Shown here: piece by piece, positions 18,263-28,800 of the stretch
How positions within the stretch are numbered: position 1 is the first letter of the stretch
How the letters are laid out: the number at the start of each line of letters is the position of its first letter
Translations under genes and position numbers: made by a program
Notes under the pieces: generated by a model
The model's input: the letters and a program-made list of their open reading frames with translations, nothing else
Told to the model about the DNA's origin: nothing
The model's database searches: none
Assembly: GCF_902499075.1 (NCBI RefSeq)
Contig: NZ_CABVPP010000019.1
Location: 35,124-99,123 of the forward strand
Length of the DNA stretch: 64,000 nucleotides
Direction: 5' to 3'
DNA from: Burkholderia pseudomultivorans
GTDB lineage: Bacteria > Pseudomonadota > Gammaproteobacteria > Burkholderiales > Burkholderiaceae

Positions 18263-19153
18263 ATGCTGACCAGCGACCATATCGACATGCTGCTGACCGT
18301 CATCGACAAGGGCTCGTTCTCGGCGGCCGCGCGCGCGCTCGGGCGCACGCCGTCGGCAATCAGCATGGCCATCGCGAACCTCGAGGCCGAACTCGACCTC
18401 GTGCTGTTCGACCGCGGCACGCGCGAACCGACGCCGACCGCCGCGATGGCCGCACTGCTGGCCGACGCGCGCGCGATCGCCGAGCGGCTGCACGCGCTGC
18501 GCGCGCATGCGCAGCACCTGTCGGAAGGCGTCGAGGACACGCTGCGGCTCGGCCTCGCCGCGGAGATCGACGGCGCGCCCGTCGCACGCGCGCTCGCGGC
18601 CGTCGCCGCGAAATATCCGGCGCTCGCGATCGGCATCGTCACCGCGCCGCAGGATGCGATCGTCGACGCGCTGCATCGCGGCGCCGTCGATCTGTGCGTC
18701 GCGTACGGCGGGCTCGATCTTCATCCGCAGGAACAGATCCACGCGCTGTGGACCGAGACGCTCGTCGCGGTCGCCGCGCCGAGTCATCCGCTGATCGCCG
18801 AATGCGCGCATCCGGAAGCGATCGAGCGGCTGTCGGGCTTCCGGCAGATCGTGATCGCCGATCCGGACCGCCCGCTGACCGACGTGCGGCCCGTGATCGG
18901 CAACCGCACATGGAACGTGACCGACATGGCGACCGCGATCGCGCTCGTGACGGCCGGCCACGGCTGGGCGAACCTGCCGGCGTCGGTGATCGGCCGCTAC
19001 GTGGCCGCCGGCGAACTCGCGCCGCTCGCGTTCGCGAACATCCGCAACGGGCTGCCGCTGCCCGTGTATCTGCGCAGGCCGAAGCATACGGGGCTCGGCA
19101 AGGCCGCGAAGGAGCTGGTGCGGGCGCTGCGGGCGGGCGGCGACGCAGCGTAA
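18263..19153 (+). CDS. LysR-family regulator, divergent from PACE efflux gene
   Basis: 296-residue LysR-type regulator: N-terminal winged helix (VIDKGSFSAAARALGRTPSAISMAIANLE) and a periplasmic-binding-protein-like effector domain from about residue 88. AGGAGG at 18251-18256 supports the ATG at 18263. The 100-bp shared promoter contains GTCAG (18226-18230) and CTGAC (18246-18250) as an inverted pair. By analogy with AceR it probably activates the neighbouring efflux gene in response to its substrate (inference). Confidence 0.88.
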   Translation: MLTSDHIDMLLTVIDKGSFSAAARALGRTPSAISMAIANLEAELDLVLFDRGTREPTPTAAMAALLADARAIAERLHALRAHAQHLSEGVEDTLRLGLAAEIDGAPVARALAAVAAKYPALAIGIVTAPQDAIVDALHRGAVDLCVAYGGLDLHPQEQIHALWTETLVAVAAPSHPLIAECAHPEAIERLSGFRQIVIADPDRPLTDVRPVIGNRTWNVTDMATAIALVTAGHGWANLPASVIGRYVAAGELAPLAFANIRNGLPLPVYLRRPKHTGLGKAAKELVRALRAGGDAA

Positions 19154-19165
19154 CCGCAACAGGCG

Positions 19166-20137
19166 CTACCGCGCGCGCCTGGCCGCCCGCTTCCGCGCGG
19201 CGCCCCCGGTCCGGCCGCCGCCATTCGCCGCCGCGAACATCTTCATGTCGCTCAGCAGGCAATTCAGCAGCGTGTCGGCCGCCACACCGAGCGGCCGCCC
19301 CGTCTTCACCAGCAGGCGCGCCTTCGCGGAATCGAACAACGGATGCTCGATCGGCAGCGCGACGAGCTCGCCGCTGTCCAGTTCGCGATAAGCCGCGAAC
19401 GCGCCGATCAGCGTGATGCCTCGATGGCGCTTGACGAAATGCCGCAGCACCGCGAGCGAATTGGTCGTCAGCGTCGGGCGGATCGGCAGGTTCTCCGTAT
19501 AGGCGAGCATCTGCGCCACCTGACCGAGACCGAAGGCCGGCGGCATCAGCGCGAGCGGATACTCGCCGAGCTCGTGCGCGCGGACCGGGCCGCCGCGCAC
19601 CGCGAGCGGATGGGCCGCATGGACGAGCGCCACCACCGGCTGCGACGAGGTCGCGAGATAGCGAATCTCCGGATGCGCGGGCGGGTTGTACGCGAGCCCG
19701 ATATGCGCGCGGCTCTCGGCCACCTCCTGCAGCACGTTGTTGACCGGCAGCACGTCGACGATCACGTCGAGTTTCGGATAGCGCATGCAGAAGTCGGTCA
19801 GCACCTCGTCCATCAGCACGTCGACATAGCCTTCGCTGGTCACGATCCGCACCTGGCCGGACTGAAGCCGCTGCAGCGCCTGCAGCCGCTCCTCGAACAG
19901 TTCCTGCTGCGAGCGGCAACCGCGCCAGTATTCGAGCAGATGCGCGGCGGCCTCGGTCGGCCGCACGCCGCGCGCCTGGCGCTCGAACAACACGACGCCG
20001 ATTTCCTCCTCGAGCAGGCGGATCTGCCGCGTGATCACGGACGGCGCGGTATTGATGCTGTCGGCCGCGCCGCGGATCGAGCCATGGGTCAGGACTTCAT
20101 GAAAGTAGCGCAGGCGGCGCTGGTTCAGTTCGCGCAT
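19166..20137 (-). CDS. LysR-family regulator, divergent from MFS transporter
   Basis: 323-residue LysR protein with helix-turn-helix ([34 protein letters not shown]) and effector domain. The C-terminus ends in a basic, Gly/Ala/Arg-rich tail of about 25 residues that is not typical. It faces the MFS gene across 141 bp containing a strong LysR-type dyad at 20161-20179. It probably controls the MFS-M81 peptidase pair. Confidence 0.9.
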   Translation of the reverse strand: MRELNQRRLRYFHEVLTHGSIRGAADSINTAPSVITRQIRLLEEEIGVVLFERQARGVRPTEAAAHLLEYWRGCRSQQELFEERLQALQRLQSGQVRIVTSEGYVDVLMDEVLTDFCMRYPKLDVIVDVLPVNNVLQEVAESRAHIGLAYNPPAHPEIRYLATSSQPVVALVHAAHPLAVRGGPVRAHELGEYPLALMPPAFGLGQVAQMLAYTENLPIRPTLTTNSLAVLRHFVKRHRGITLIGAFAAYRELDSGELVALPIEHPLFDSAKARLLVKTGRPLGVAADTLLNCLLSDMKMFAAANGGGRTGGAARKRAARRAR

Positions 20138-20160
20138 GGGGATTCCGGTGTGTCGTAACG

Positions 20161-20179
20161 TGTTGCCCGTGGAGCAACA
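20161..20179. promoter_or_regulatory. LysR-type operator between divergent LysR and MFS genes
   Basis: TGTTGC, seven bases, GCAACA: a perfect 6-bp inverted repeat in the shared promoter, 24 bp from the LysR start. A second, imperfect related pair (TGCAGCAAT at 20228-20236 with ATGTTGCA at 20245-20252) lies closer to the MFS gene. This fits the recognition-site plus activation-site arrangement of LysR promoters. Confidence 0.6.
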
Positions 20180-20278
20180 TTAGTGCACGGAAGTTGCTCT
20201 TGCTCTGCTTTTTCGTCTCTCCGACGATGCAGCAATCGCGATCAATGTTGCAAGACGCTCACGTCACTGGAGACCGAT

Positions 20279-21583
20279 ATGTCCGCCGTACCCTCCTCGC
20301 GCCACCCGACGGCCCAGGACAGCGCACCCGTGCAGGCCCTGTATCGCAAGCTGAACTGGCGCCTGCTGCCGCTCCTGCTGCTGTGCTACACGTTCGCGTA
20401 TCTCGATCGCGTGAACATCGGCTTCGCGAAGCTCCACATGCAAAGCGCGCTCGGCTTCTCCGATGCGGCATACGGCCTCGGCGCGGGCATCTTCTTTCTC
20501 GGCTACGTGCTGTTCGAGATTCCGAGCAACCTGTTGCTGCCGAAGATCGGCGCGCGCAAGACCATCAGCCGGATCATGGTGCTGTGGGGCCTGACGTCGG
20601 CCGGCATGATGTTCGTGCGCGGCGAGACCTCGTTCTACGTGCTGCGCTTCCTGCTCGGCGTGTTCGAGGCCGGCTTCGCGCCGGGGATGATCTTCTACCT
20701 GACCTACTGGTACGGCGCGCGGCGCATGGCCGGCGTGATGGCCGTCGTGATGCTTGCGGGCCCGATCGGCGGCATCGTCGGCTCGCCGCTGTCGACCTGG
20801 CTGATGACCGCGCTCGACGGCGCGCACGGCCTCGCCGGCTGGCAATGGATGTTCGTCGTCGAAGGGCTGCCGTGCGCGTTGCTCGGCCTGCTGGTCCTCA
20901 AGGTGCTGGCCGACCGGCCTGCCGATGCGGCGTGGCTGACCGACCGCGAAAAAAGCCTGCTCGCGTCCGAACTGCAGACGCCCGCCGCCGGCCACCATGC
21001 GTTCGGGCAGGCGGCGCGCGACCCGCGCGTCTACCTGCTGGCCTTCGCGTACTTCACGATGATCTGCGGGATCTACGCGGTCAGCTTCTGGCTGCCGTCG
21101 ATCCTCAAGGCCAACGGCATGACCGACACGATGCAGATCGGCTTCTATTCGATGATTCCGTACATCGCGGCCGCCGGCGCGATGCTCGCGATCGGTCGAC
21201 GCTCCGACCGCCGCGGCGAACGCCGGCTGCACAGCGCGGTATCGGCGCTGGTCGGCGCGGCCGCGCTGGCCGCCGCAACCTTCGCCGACGGCCACCTCGC
21301 GGTATCGCTCGTCTGCATGACGATCGCCACGGCGATGACGTGGGCGGCCTATACCGTGTTCTGGGCAATCCCGTCGCAGTACCTGACGGGCAACGCGGCC
21401 GCGGGCGGCATCGCGCTCATCAACACGATCGGCCTGATCGGCGGCTTCCTCAGCCCGACCGTCATCGGCGAGATCCGCACCGCGACCGGCAGCATGCAGG
21501 CCGGGCTGCTGGTGATCGTCGCGCTGATGGTCGCGGGCGTGGCGACGCTGATCATGAATCGCCTTCCCGTCGCGACGCGCTGA
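20279..21583 (+). CDS. MFS transporter, anion:cation symporter (ACS) family
   Basis: 434-residue twelve-helix transporter. The start segment LLLLCYTFAYLDRVNIGFAKLHM and GARKTISRIMVLWGLTSAGMMF are hallmarks of the ACS family, which imports organic anions such as tartrate, galactonate, phthalate or 4-hydroxyphenylacetate. TGGAGA precedes the ATG at 20279 by about 8 nt. It is followed after 100 bp by an M81 peptidase gene, so the imported compound may be its substrate or source. Specificity is unknown. Confidence 0.9.
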   Translation: MSAVPSSRHPTAQDSAPVQALYRKLNWRLLPLLLLCYTFAYLDRVNIGFAKLHMQSALGFSDAAYGLGAGIFFLGYVLFEIPSNLLLPKIGARKTISRIMVLWGLTSAGMMFVRGETSFYVLRFLLGVFEAGFAPGMIFYLTYWYGARRMAGVMAVVMLAGPIGGIVGSPLSTWLMTALDGAHGLAGWQWMFVVEGLPCALLGLLVLKVLADRPADAAWLTDREKSLLASELQTPAAGHHAFGQAARDPRVYLLAFAYFTMICGIYAVSFWLPSILKANGMTDTMQIGFYSMIPYIAAAGAMLAIGRRSDRRGERRLHSAVSALVGAAALAAATFADGHLAVSLVCMTIATAMTWAAYTVFWAIPSQYLTGNAAAGGIALINTIGLIGGFLSPTVIGEIRTATGSMQAGLLVIVALMVAGVATLIMNRLPVATR

Positions 21584-21683
21584 TACGACGCGCCGCTTCA
21601 CGCTCTTCGCGCGGCGCCGTCCGGCCGGATCGGCCGCCGGACGCACGTCGCGCACACCGACCGTTCTTCCTGGATTCAGTCTC

Positions 21684-23177
21684 ATGACCACACGCATCCT
21701 GATTGCCGGTTTCCAGCACGAAACCAACACCTTCGCACCGACCCGGGCCGCCTATGCGAATTTCGAGCGCGGCGAAGGGTTTCCGGCCATGGTACGCGGC
21801 GACGACCTGCTCGCGCTGCGCGACGTCAACATTCCGGCGGGCGGCTTCATCCGTGCGGCGCAGCGGCGCGGCTGGGCGTTGCAGCCGGTGATCTGGGCGG
21901 GCGCGAGCCCTTCGGCGCATGTCACCGAGGACGCGTTCGAGCGGATCGCCGGCGAGATCGTCGGCGCGGCACGGCACGGCGGCTTCGACGCGGTCTATCT
22001 CGACCTGCACGGCGCGATGGTCGCCGAGCATACCGACGACGGCGAAGGGACGCTGCTGGAACGCATCCGCGACGCGATCGGCCCGGACGTGCCGGTGGTC
22101 GCGTCGCTCGACCTGCACGCGAACGTGACCGAGCGGATGCTGAGCCGTGCCGACGCGCTGGTGGCCTATCGCACGTACCCGCACGTGGACATGGCCGAGA
22201 CCGGCGAACGCGCGGCCGCGCTGCTCGAACGCCTGCTCGCGGGCGGCGGTCCGCTGCGTCGCGCTGCACGGCGGCTGCCGTTCCTGATTCCGATCAACGG
22301 CATGTGCACGCTGCTCGATCCCGCGCTCAACATGTATGCACGGCTTGCGGCGCTGGAGACGGACGGCGTGGCTTCGCTGTCGTTCGCGCCGGGCTTTCCG
22401 GCGGCGGACTTCCCCGAATGCGGGCCGGTCATCTGGGGTTATGGCGACGCCGATGCGGTCGACGCGGCCGTGCAGGCGCTGTACGACAAGATGCTGAGCG
22501 ACGAAGCGAAATGGCAGGTGCCGTTCCTGTCGCCCGACGACGCGGTGCGCGAGGCGATGCGACTCGCGGAAGGTGCGAGCAAGCCCGTCGTGATCGCCGA
22601 CACGCAGGACAACCCCGGCGCGGGCGGCGACTCCAACACGACGGGCCTGCTGCGCGCGTTGCTGCGCAACGGCGCGCGCGACGCGGCGCTCGGCCTGCTG
22701 TGGGATCCGGCCGCGGCGGCGGCGGCCGCACGGGCGGGCGTCGGCGCCTGCATCGAGTTGTCGCTCGGCGGCTCCGGCGTACCGGGCGACGAGCCGTTTC
22801 ACGGACGCTTCGAGGTCGTCGCGGTATCGGACGGCGTGTGCCGCTACGACGGGCCGATGATGAACGGCATGCTCGCCGACGTCGGGCCGGTCGCCTGCCT
22901 GAAGATCGACGGCGTGCGGATCGTCGTGAGCGGCGGCAAGGCGCAGATGCTCGACCGCAATCTGTATCGCGTGGGGGGCGTCGAGCCGGAGGCGATGAAA
23001 ATCCTCGTCAACAAGAGCTCGGTGCATTTCCGCGCCGACTTCCAGCACATCGCGCACGCGGTGCTGGTCGCCAAGGCGCCCGGGCCGATGCAGGCCGACC
23101 CGGCCGACCTGCCGTGGACGCGGCTCGCGCACGGCATGCGGACGAAGCCGATGGGCGACGCGTTCAAGGGCGCGTGA
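21684..23177 (+). CDS. M81-family metallopeptidase (MlrC-like)
   Basis: 497-residue protein of the MlrC/DUF1485 family. Expected metal-binding motifs are GFQHETNTF near the N-terminus, LDLHGAMV and SLDLHANVT in the middle. The MlrC C-terminal domain has DTQDNPGAGGDSNTTGLL. Characterised members (microcystinase C) cleave short linear peptides, but most Burkholderia copies have unknown substrates. Located directly behind an ACS-type MFS gene and a LysR gene, it is probably part of a small uptake-and-hydrolysis unit. Confidence 0.88.
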   Translation: MTTRILIAGFQHETNTFAPTRAAYANFERGEGFPAMVRGDDLLALRDVNIPAGGFIRAAQRRGWALQPVIWAGASPSAHVTEDAFERIAGEIVGAARHGGFDAVYLDLHGAMVAEHTDDGEGTLLERIRDAIGPDVPVVASLDLHANVTERMLSRADALVAYRTYPHVDMAETGERAAALLERLLAGGGPLRRAARRLPFLIPINGMCTLLDPALNMYARLAALETDGVASLSFAPGFPAADFPECGPVIWGYGDADAVDAAVQALYDKMLSDEAKWQVPFLSPDDAVREAMRLAEGASKPVVIADTQDNPGAGGDSNTTGLLRALLRNGARDAALGLLWDPAAAAAAARAGVGACIELSLGGSGVPGDEPFHGRFEVVAVSDGVCRYDGPMMNGMLADVGPVACLKIDGVRIVVSGGKAQMLDRNLYRVGGVEPEAMKILVNKSSVHFRADFQHIAHAVLVAKAPGPMQADPADLPWTRLAHGMRTKPMGDAFKGA

Positions 23178-23283
23178 CGCGCTCGCGTCGAAACGGCTGG
23201 ATGAGGATTTGGCGGCAGTTCGGGATCGGGCAGGGTTTTCCTATCTGTCGTGCGCCGCGCGCCGCCGGCGACGAGGCGTGACC

Positions 23284-23312
23284 GGGGCGGGTGGCGGCAC
23301 GCCAGCCGCCCC
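23284..23312 (+). terminator. Hairpin terminator after the M81 gene
   Basis: GGGGCGG (23284-23290) pairs with CCGCCCC (23306-23312), with an inner TGGC/GCCA stem and a short loop. It lies about 110 bp after the peptidase stop codon and before the mazE promoter. There is no clear U-tract, so efficiency is uncertain. Confidence 0.5.
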
Positions 23313-23423
23313 GTCGGGCGAGGCTCGCGCGGCTTGACCGTTAGTCGCAGTACGGAGGTATCCCGTGTCACGTCAATCACCGCCGCGATGCGATAGCCGT
23401 GTGAAAGCTCCCAAGCGTATCTT

Positions 23424-23472
23424 CATTGTAGATACAAATAACTTGCAATCCGCGCGATGCGTTTCTACAATG
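23424..23472 (+). promoter_or_regulatory. Promoter/operator region of mazEF-like operon
   Basis: CATTGTAGA (23424-23432) and TCTACAATG (23464-23472) form a perfect 9-bp inverted repeat with arm centres 40 bp apart. The first arm is part of a tighter dyad, TTGTA-GA-TACAA. The region is AT-rich compared with its surroundings and ends 22 bp before the antitoxin start. Autorepression by the MazE-type protein is the likely use. Confidence 0.5.
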
Positions 23473-23493
23473 GATAAACATTTGGAGGTTGCC

Positions 23494-23745
23494 ATGGAAC
23501 TCAAGATTCAAAAATGGGGCAATAGCGCGGCGGTTCGTTTGCCCAGCGTTCTGCTCGAACAAATCAATGCGACGGTCGGCAGTTCGCTGAGCGCGGACGT
23601 GCGCCCGGATGGCGTGTTGTTGACGCCGGCCCGCCGCAAGTATTCGCTCGATGATCTCGTTGCCCAATGCGACACGAAAGCGCCTTTCCCTGCCGACATG
23701 GCTGCATGGGGCGAGGTCAAGCCGGTGGGGCGTGAGGCATGGTGA
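23494..23745 (+). CDS. mazE: MazE/AbrB-family antitoxin
   Basis: 83-residue antitoxin. The N-terminal swapped-hairpin DNA-binding domain starts MELKIQKWGNSAAVRLPSVLL, typical of MazE/ChpBI/PemI. The C-terminal tail (KAPFPADMAAWGEVKPVGREAW) would wrap the toxin. GGAGG at 23484-23488 sets the ATG at 23494; longer upstream readings cover the operator. The stop overlaps the toxin start by 7 bp. Confidence 0.9.
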   Translation: MELKIQKWGNSAAVRLPSVLLEQINATVGSSLSADVRPDGVLLTPARRKYSLDDLVAQCDTKAPFPADMAAWGEVKPVGREAW

Positions 23746-24089
23746 AGCGCGTCAAGTTCGAGCGAGGCGATATCGTGCGCGTGAGCCTGAATCCGACTCT
23801 CGGTCGTGAGCAGCAGGGCGACTTTCGTCCGGCGCTGGTGCTCTCCCCGGCAGCGTTCAACGCTTTGGGCGTTGCGCTGGTCGCACCGATCACCCAGGGT
23901 GGCGAATTTGCCCGGTTCGCAGGGTTCGCGGTCCCGCTGTCCGGTGCAGGAACCGAGACGCAGGGCGTCGCGCTGGTGAACATGGTTCGCATGCTCGATC
24001 TGGAGGCGCGCGGCGCTCGCAAGGTCGAACGCGCGCCTGTCGAGGTCGTGGAAGATGCACTCGCCCGGCTTCAGACGATCATCGAATAA
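23739..24089 (+). CDS. mazF: MazF/ChpB-family endoribonuclease toxin
   Basis: 116-residue PemK-like toxin. FERGDIVRVSLNPTLGREQQGDFRPALVLSP contains the conserved start strand and the QxGxRPalVls motif, and APITQGGEFARFAGFAVPL matches the following strands. The family cleaves mRNA at short motifs when the antitoxin is lost. It is translationally coupled with mazE. ChpB-type is favoured over MazF proper by the longer central loop, but this is not certain. Confidence 0.92.
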   Translation: MVKRVKFERGDIVRVSLNPTLGREQQGDFRPALVLSPAAFNALGVALVAPITQGGEFARFAGFAVPLSGAGTETQGVALVNMVRMLDLEARGARKVERAPVEVVEDALARLQTIIE

Positions 24090-24183
24090 TGAAAGGGCTT
24101 TTCCGCCAGGCGGATAGTCTCTCTGCTGGACGAGCCGAGGTTTACACAGCGGAAGCGGTATAACGCGTGCGGGAAGTTGCAAT

Positions 24184-24209
24184 CCCGATCCGCGTCGCCG
24201 CGGATCGGG
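24184..24209. terminator. Bidirectional hairpin between mazF and opcM
   Basis: CCCGATCCGCG (24184-24194) and CGCGGATCGGG (24199-24209) form a perfect 11-bp stem with a TCGC loop, between two converging genes. There is no U-run, but position and stability suggest a shared transcription stop. Confidence 0.55.
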
Positions 24210-24267
24210 CTGATTGAACTTCATGTGGCGCAGCGGCCCGCCGCGATCCGCCACGCGCGTCGACGCG

Positions 24268-25809
24268 TCAACGCCCCGCGATCTCCGCCTTGGCCGTCGC
24301 CGCATCGCCGACCGCAGCCGCCGTCGGCGCACCACCCCACCCACCGCCCAGCGCACGGATGAGGTTCACGGTCGACACCGCCTGCGCCCCGGTCAGCTGA
24401 TTCGCCTGCAACTGCGATTGCAACACCGACCGTTCGCTGTCGATCACGTCGAGATACGCGACCTCGCCTTCCTGGTACTGCGTGCGCGACAACGTCGCGG
24501 CCCGGCGCGACGCATTGACGGCCGCATCCTGCGCGCGGATCTGGTCGTCGAGCAGGCGCAGGTCGGCGAGATTGTCCTCGACCTCGCGGAACGCGACCAG
24601 CACCTGCTGCCGGTAGTTCGCGACCTGTTCGTCGTACTGCGCGCGCGCCTGCTGCACGCCGGCCGCGCGCCGCCCGCCGTCGAACAGCGGCAGCGTCAGC
24701 GCGGTCCCCGCAAACGGCCCGAGCAGGAACGTGCGGCTCGACCACAGGAACAGGTTGCCGAGCGTCGATGCTTCGTAACCGAACGAACCGGTGATGTCGA
24801 GCTTCGGGAAGTACGCGGACTTCGCGAGACCGATCCGCGCGTTCGCGGCCGCCATCGCGCGCTCGGCCGCGGCCACGTCCGGGCGGCGCTCGAGCAGCGC
24901 GGACGGCAGGCCCGGCGGCACCCTCACCGCGACCGGCACGATCGGCGTCTCCTTGAACGCGAAATCCGCAGGCGCCTTGCCGAGCAGGATCGCGAGCGCG
25001 TGCTCGGACGCCGCGCGCCGACGCGCGACGCCGACGGCATCGGCCTGCGCGGTCGCGAGTTCGTTCTTCGCGCGCGACACGTCGAGCTCGCTGATGTCGC
25101 CCTCGTTGAAGCGGCGCTGCACGAGCTTCAGCGCCTGCTCGCGCAGCTCGACCGTGCGGCGGTACAGGTCCTGGTCCGAATCGAGCTGGCGTAGTTCGAA
25201 GTAGTTCTGCGCGACGTCGGCCTGCAACGCGAGCTGCACCGAGCGGAACAGCGCCTCGCTCTGCGCCTGGTCCGCGCGCGACGCCTCGACGTTGCGGCCG
25301 ACGCGGCCGAACAGGTCGGCTTCATACGACACCGTGCCCTGCGCACGCCACAGCGTCGCGTTGATCGGCCCGGTGCCCTGCGGCTGGAACTGCGACGCCG
25401 ACGACAGCCCTTCGCGCGTCGGCCCGAAGCCCGCGCCGATCTGCGGGAACCACTGCGAGCGCGCGCTGCGGGTCGCCGCGCGCGCTTCCTCGACGCGCGC
25501 GGCCGCGGCCTTCAGGTTCTGGTTCGCGGCGAGCGCCTGCGCCTCGAGCGAATCGAGCACCGGGTCGCCGAACACCTTCCACCATTCGCCGCGATGCGCG
25601 TCGTCCGACGGCTCGGCCGGCTTCCACGTGCCGGCCTGCTCGCCCGGCGCCAGCGTCGGCGCTTCCTTGAACGCGGCCGGCGTCGCCACGTCCGGGCGCT
25701 TGTAGTCGGGGCCGACCGCGCACGCGGCCAGCAACGTCGCGAGCAGCGTGCTCGCGGCCGCCACCTTCGCGAAGCGCATCAGGCCATTCGGGTTGTGCAT
25801 GTTGTCCAT
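24268..25809 (-). CDS. opcM: NodT-family RND outer-membrane lipoprotein OpcM
   Basis: 513-residue outer-membrane channel of the TolC/NodT type. The lipoprotein signal ends in LLAAC with Cys30. GPDYKRPDV follows, the usual start of the mature protein. Two OEP repeats form the alpha-barrel (EARAATRSARSQWFPQIGAGFG and ARAQYDEQVANYRQQVLVAFREVEDNL). GAGGAT lies about 8 nt before the ATG at 25809. It is the last gene of the Ceo efflux operon and forms the outer-membrane exit duct for CeoA-CeoB. The name rests on operon identity with B. cenocepacia llpE-ceoAB-opcM. Confidence 0.93.
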   Translation of the reverse strand: MDNMHNPNGLMRFAKVAAASTLLATLLAACAVGPDYKRPDVATPAAFKEAPTLAPGEQAGTWKPAEPSDDAHRGEWWKVFGDPVLDSLEAQALAANQNLKAAAARVEEARAATRSARSQWFPQIGAGFGPTREGLSSASQFQPQGTGPINATLWRAQGTVSYEADLFGRVGRNVEASRADQAQSEALFRSVQLALQADVAQNYFELRQLDSDQDLYRRTVELREQALKLVQRRFNEGDISELDVSRAKNELATAQADAVGVARRRAASEHALAILLGKAPADFAFKETPIVPVAVRVPPGLPSALLERRPDVAAAERAMAAANARIGLAKSAYFPKLDITGSFGYEASTLGNLFLWSSRTFLLGPFAGTALTLPLFDGGRRAAGVQQARAQYDEQVANYRQQVLVAFREVEDNLADLRLLDDQIRAQDAAVNASRRAATLSRTQYQEGEVAYLDVIDSERSVLQSQLQANQLTGAQAVSTVNLIRALGGGWGGAPTAAAVGDAATAKAEIAGR

Positions 25810-25819
25810 CTGTCTATCC

Positions 25820-28800
25820 TCAAGCATCCGAAGCCGGCACACCCTGGGCCGGTACGCCGTAGCCGGCCGAGTCCTTGCCGGCGACGTGAATCTTGCCGCC
25901 CGCGAGCGTGCGCAGCACCACGTAGAACACCGGCGTCAGCATCAGCCCGAACAGCGTCACGCCGAGCATCCCGAAGAACACCGCGATACCCATCGCATGC
26001 CGCATCTCGGCACCCGCGCCGGTCGACGTGACGAGCGGCACGACGCCCATGATGAAGGCGATCGACGTCATCAGGATCGGGCGCAGCCGCAGCCGGCTCG
26101 CCTCGATCGCGGCCTCGAGCGGCGTCCTGCCGTCGTGTTCGAGCTCGCGCGCGAATTCGACGATCAGGATCGCGTTCTTCGCCGACAAGCCGACCAGCAC
26201 CATCAGGCCGATCTGCGTGAAGATGTTGTTGTCGCCGTGCGTGAGCCATACGCCGGTCAGCGCCGACAGAATGCTCATCGGCACGATCAGGATCACCGCG
26301 AGCGGCAGCGTCAGGCTCTCGTACAGCGCGGCGAGCACGAGGAACACGAGCAGCACGCTGATCGGGAACACCCACATCGCCGAATCGCCCGCGAGGATCT
26401 GCTGGTACGTGAGATCGGTCCACTCGAAGCGCACGCCGCGCGGCAGCGTTTCGTGCGCGATCCGCTCGATCGCGGCCTGCGCCTGCCCCGACGAGAAGCC
26501 CGGCGCCGGACCGCCGTTGATGTCGGCCGCCGTGTAGCCGTTGTAGCGCACGACCATTTCCGGGCCGAACGTCGGCGTGACCGTCACCAGCGACGACAGC
26601 GGCACCATCTCGCCCTTGTCGTTGCGCGTCTTCAGCTGCAGGATGTCGTCCGCGCGCTGGCGGAACGGCGCATCGGCCTGCACGCGCACCTGGTACACGC
26701 GCCCGAAGCGGTTGAAGTCGTTCACGTACAGCGAGCCGAGATACACCTGCATCGTGTTGAACACGTCGGTGACCGACACGCCGAGCTGCTTCGCCTTCAC
26801 GCGATCGAGATCGACGTTGAGCTGCGGCACGTTGATCTGATAGCTCGTAAACAACGGACCGAGCTCCGGCGCCTGCTGCGCGCGCTTGATGAAGTCGTTG
26901 GTCGCATCCGCGAGCCGCGCATAGCCGACCGCGCCGCGATCCTCGACCTGCATCTTGAAGCCGCCGAGCGTGCCGAGGCCGAGCACCGGCGGCGGCGGGA
27001 ACACCGCGACGAACGAATCCTTGATCGCGCCGTACTTCTGGTTCAGCGCACCCGCGATCGCACCGGCCGACAGCGCCTTGCCGTGCCGCTCCGCGAACGG
27101 CTTCAGCGTGACGAACACGATGCCCGCGCTCGAGCTGTTCGTGAAGCCGTTCACCGACAGCCCCGGGAACGCGACCGCGCTCTCGACGCCCGGCTGCTTC
27201 AGCGCGATCGAGCCCATGTCGCGGATCACCTTCTCGGTGCGATCGAGCGACGCGCCGTTCGGCAGCTGCGCGAATGCGATCAGGTATTCCTTGTCCTGCG
27301 CGGGCACGAAGCCGCCCGGCACGACCTTCGACACCAGCACCGTCGCGCCGACCAGCACCAGATACACGGCGAGCATCAGCGTCTTGCGCGACAGCACGCC
27401 GCGCACGCCGCGCCCGTAGTTCTCCGCGCCGCGATGAAACACCTTGTTGAAGCGCCGGAAGAAGCCGCCGAGTACGCGGTTCATCACGCGCGTGAGCCAG
27501 TCCTCCTTGTCGCCGTGGCCCTTCAGCAGGATCGCGGACAATGCCGGCGACAGCGTCAGCGAGTTGAACGCCGAGATCACCGTCGAGATCGCGATCGTCA
27601 TCGCGAACTGCTTGTAGAACTGGCCGGTCAGGCCCGACATGAACGCGAGCGGCACGAACACGGCGACCAGCGTCAGCGCGATCGCGATGATCGGCCCGCT
27701 CACTTCCTGCATCGCCTTGTAGGTCGCCTGCCTTGCGCTCATCCCGCTCTCGATGTTGCGCTCGACGTTCTCGACCACGACGATCGCATCGTCGACCACG
27801 ATCCCGATCGCGAGCACCATCCCGAACAGCGACAGCGCGTTGATCGAATAGCCGAAACCGAGCAGCAGCGAGAACGTGCCGACGATCGACACCGGCACCG
27901 CGATCAGCGGAATGATCGACGCGCGCCAGGTCTGCAGGAACACGATCACGACGATCACGACCAGCGCGATCGCTTCGAGCAGCGTATGCACGACGGCCTT
28001 GATCGACGAACGCACGAACTGCGTCGGGTCGTAGACGATCTTGTAGTCGACGCCCGCCGGCATGTCCTGCTTCAACTCGGCCATCGTCTTGCGCACTTCG
28101 TCCGAGATCTGCAGCGAGTTCGCGCCCGGCGACTGGTTGATCGCCATCGCGACGGCCGGCTTGTTGTCGAGCAGCGAGCGCAGCCCGTATTCGGACGCGT
28201 CGAGCTGGATCCGCGCGATGTCGCGCAGGTGCGTGACGCCGCCGTCCGGCGTCGTCTTCACGACGATGTCGCCGAACTCGTCTTCCGTCTGCAGGCGGCC
28301 GCGCGCGTTCACCGACAACTGCAGCGGCGTGCCCGGCAGCGACGGCGACGCGCCGATCACGCCGGCCGCGACCTGCACGTTCTGCTCGCGGATCGCCTGC
28401 ACGACGTCCTCGGCGGACAGCCCGCGCTGCGCGACCTTCTGCGGATCGAGCCACACGCGCATCGCGTAGTCGCCCGAGCCCCACAGCTGCACTTGGCCGA
28501 CGCCCTGGATCCGCGACAGCCGGTCCTTCACGTTGATCAGCGCATAGTTGCGCAGATACGTCATGTCGTAGCGGTTGTCCGGCGAGATCAGGTGCACAAC
28601 CATGGTCAGCGTCGGCGAGCTCTTCACGGTCGTGATGCCGAGCCGCTGCACGTCTTCCGGAAGACGCGGCAGCGCCTGGTTCACGCGGTTCTGCACGAGC
28701 TGCGTGGCCTTGTCCGGATCGGTGCCGAGCTTGAACGTGACGGTGATCGTCATGTTGCCGTCGCTGTTCGCCTGCGACTGCATGTAGAGCATGTCCTCGA

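Noticed and set aside
24090-24267. Inverted repeat considered as a small RNA or repeat element
   Set aside because: Single copy between converging genes; a shared terminator explains it better.
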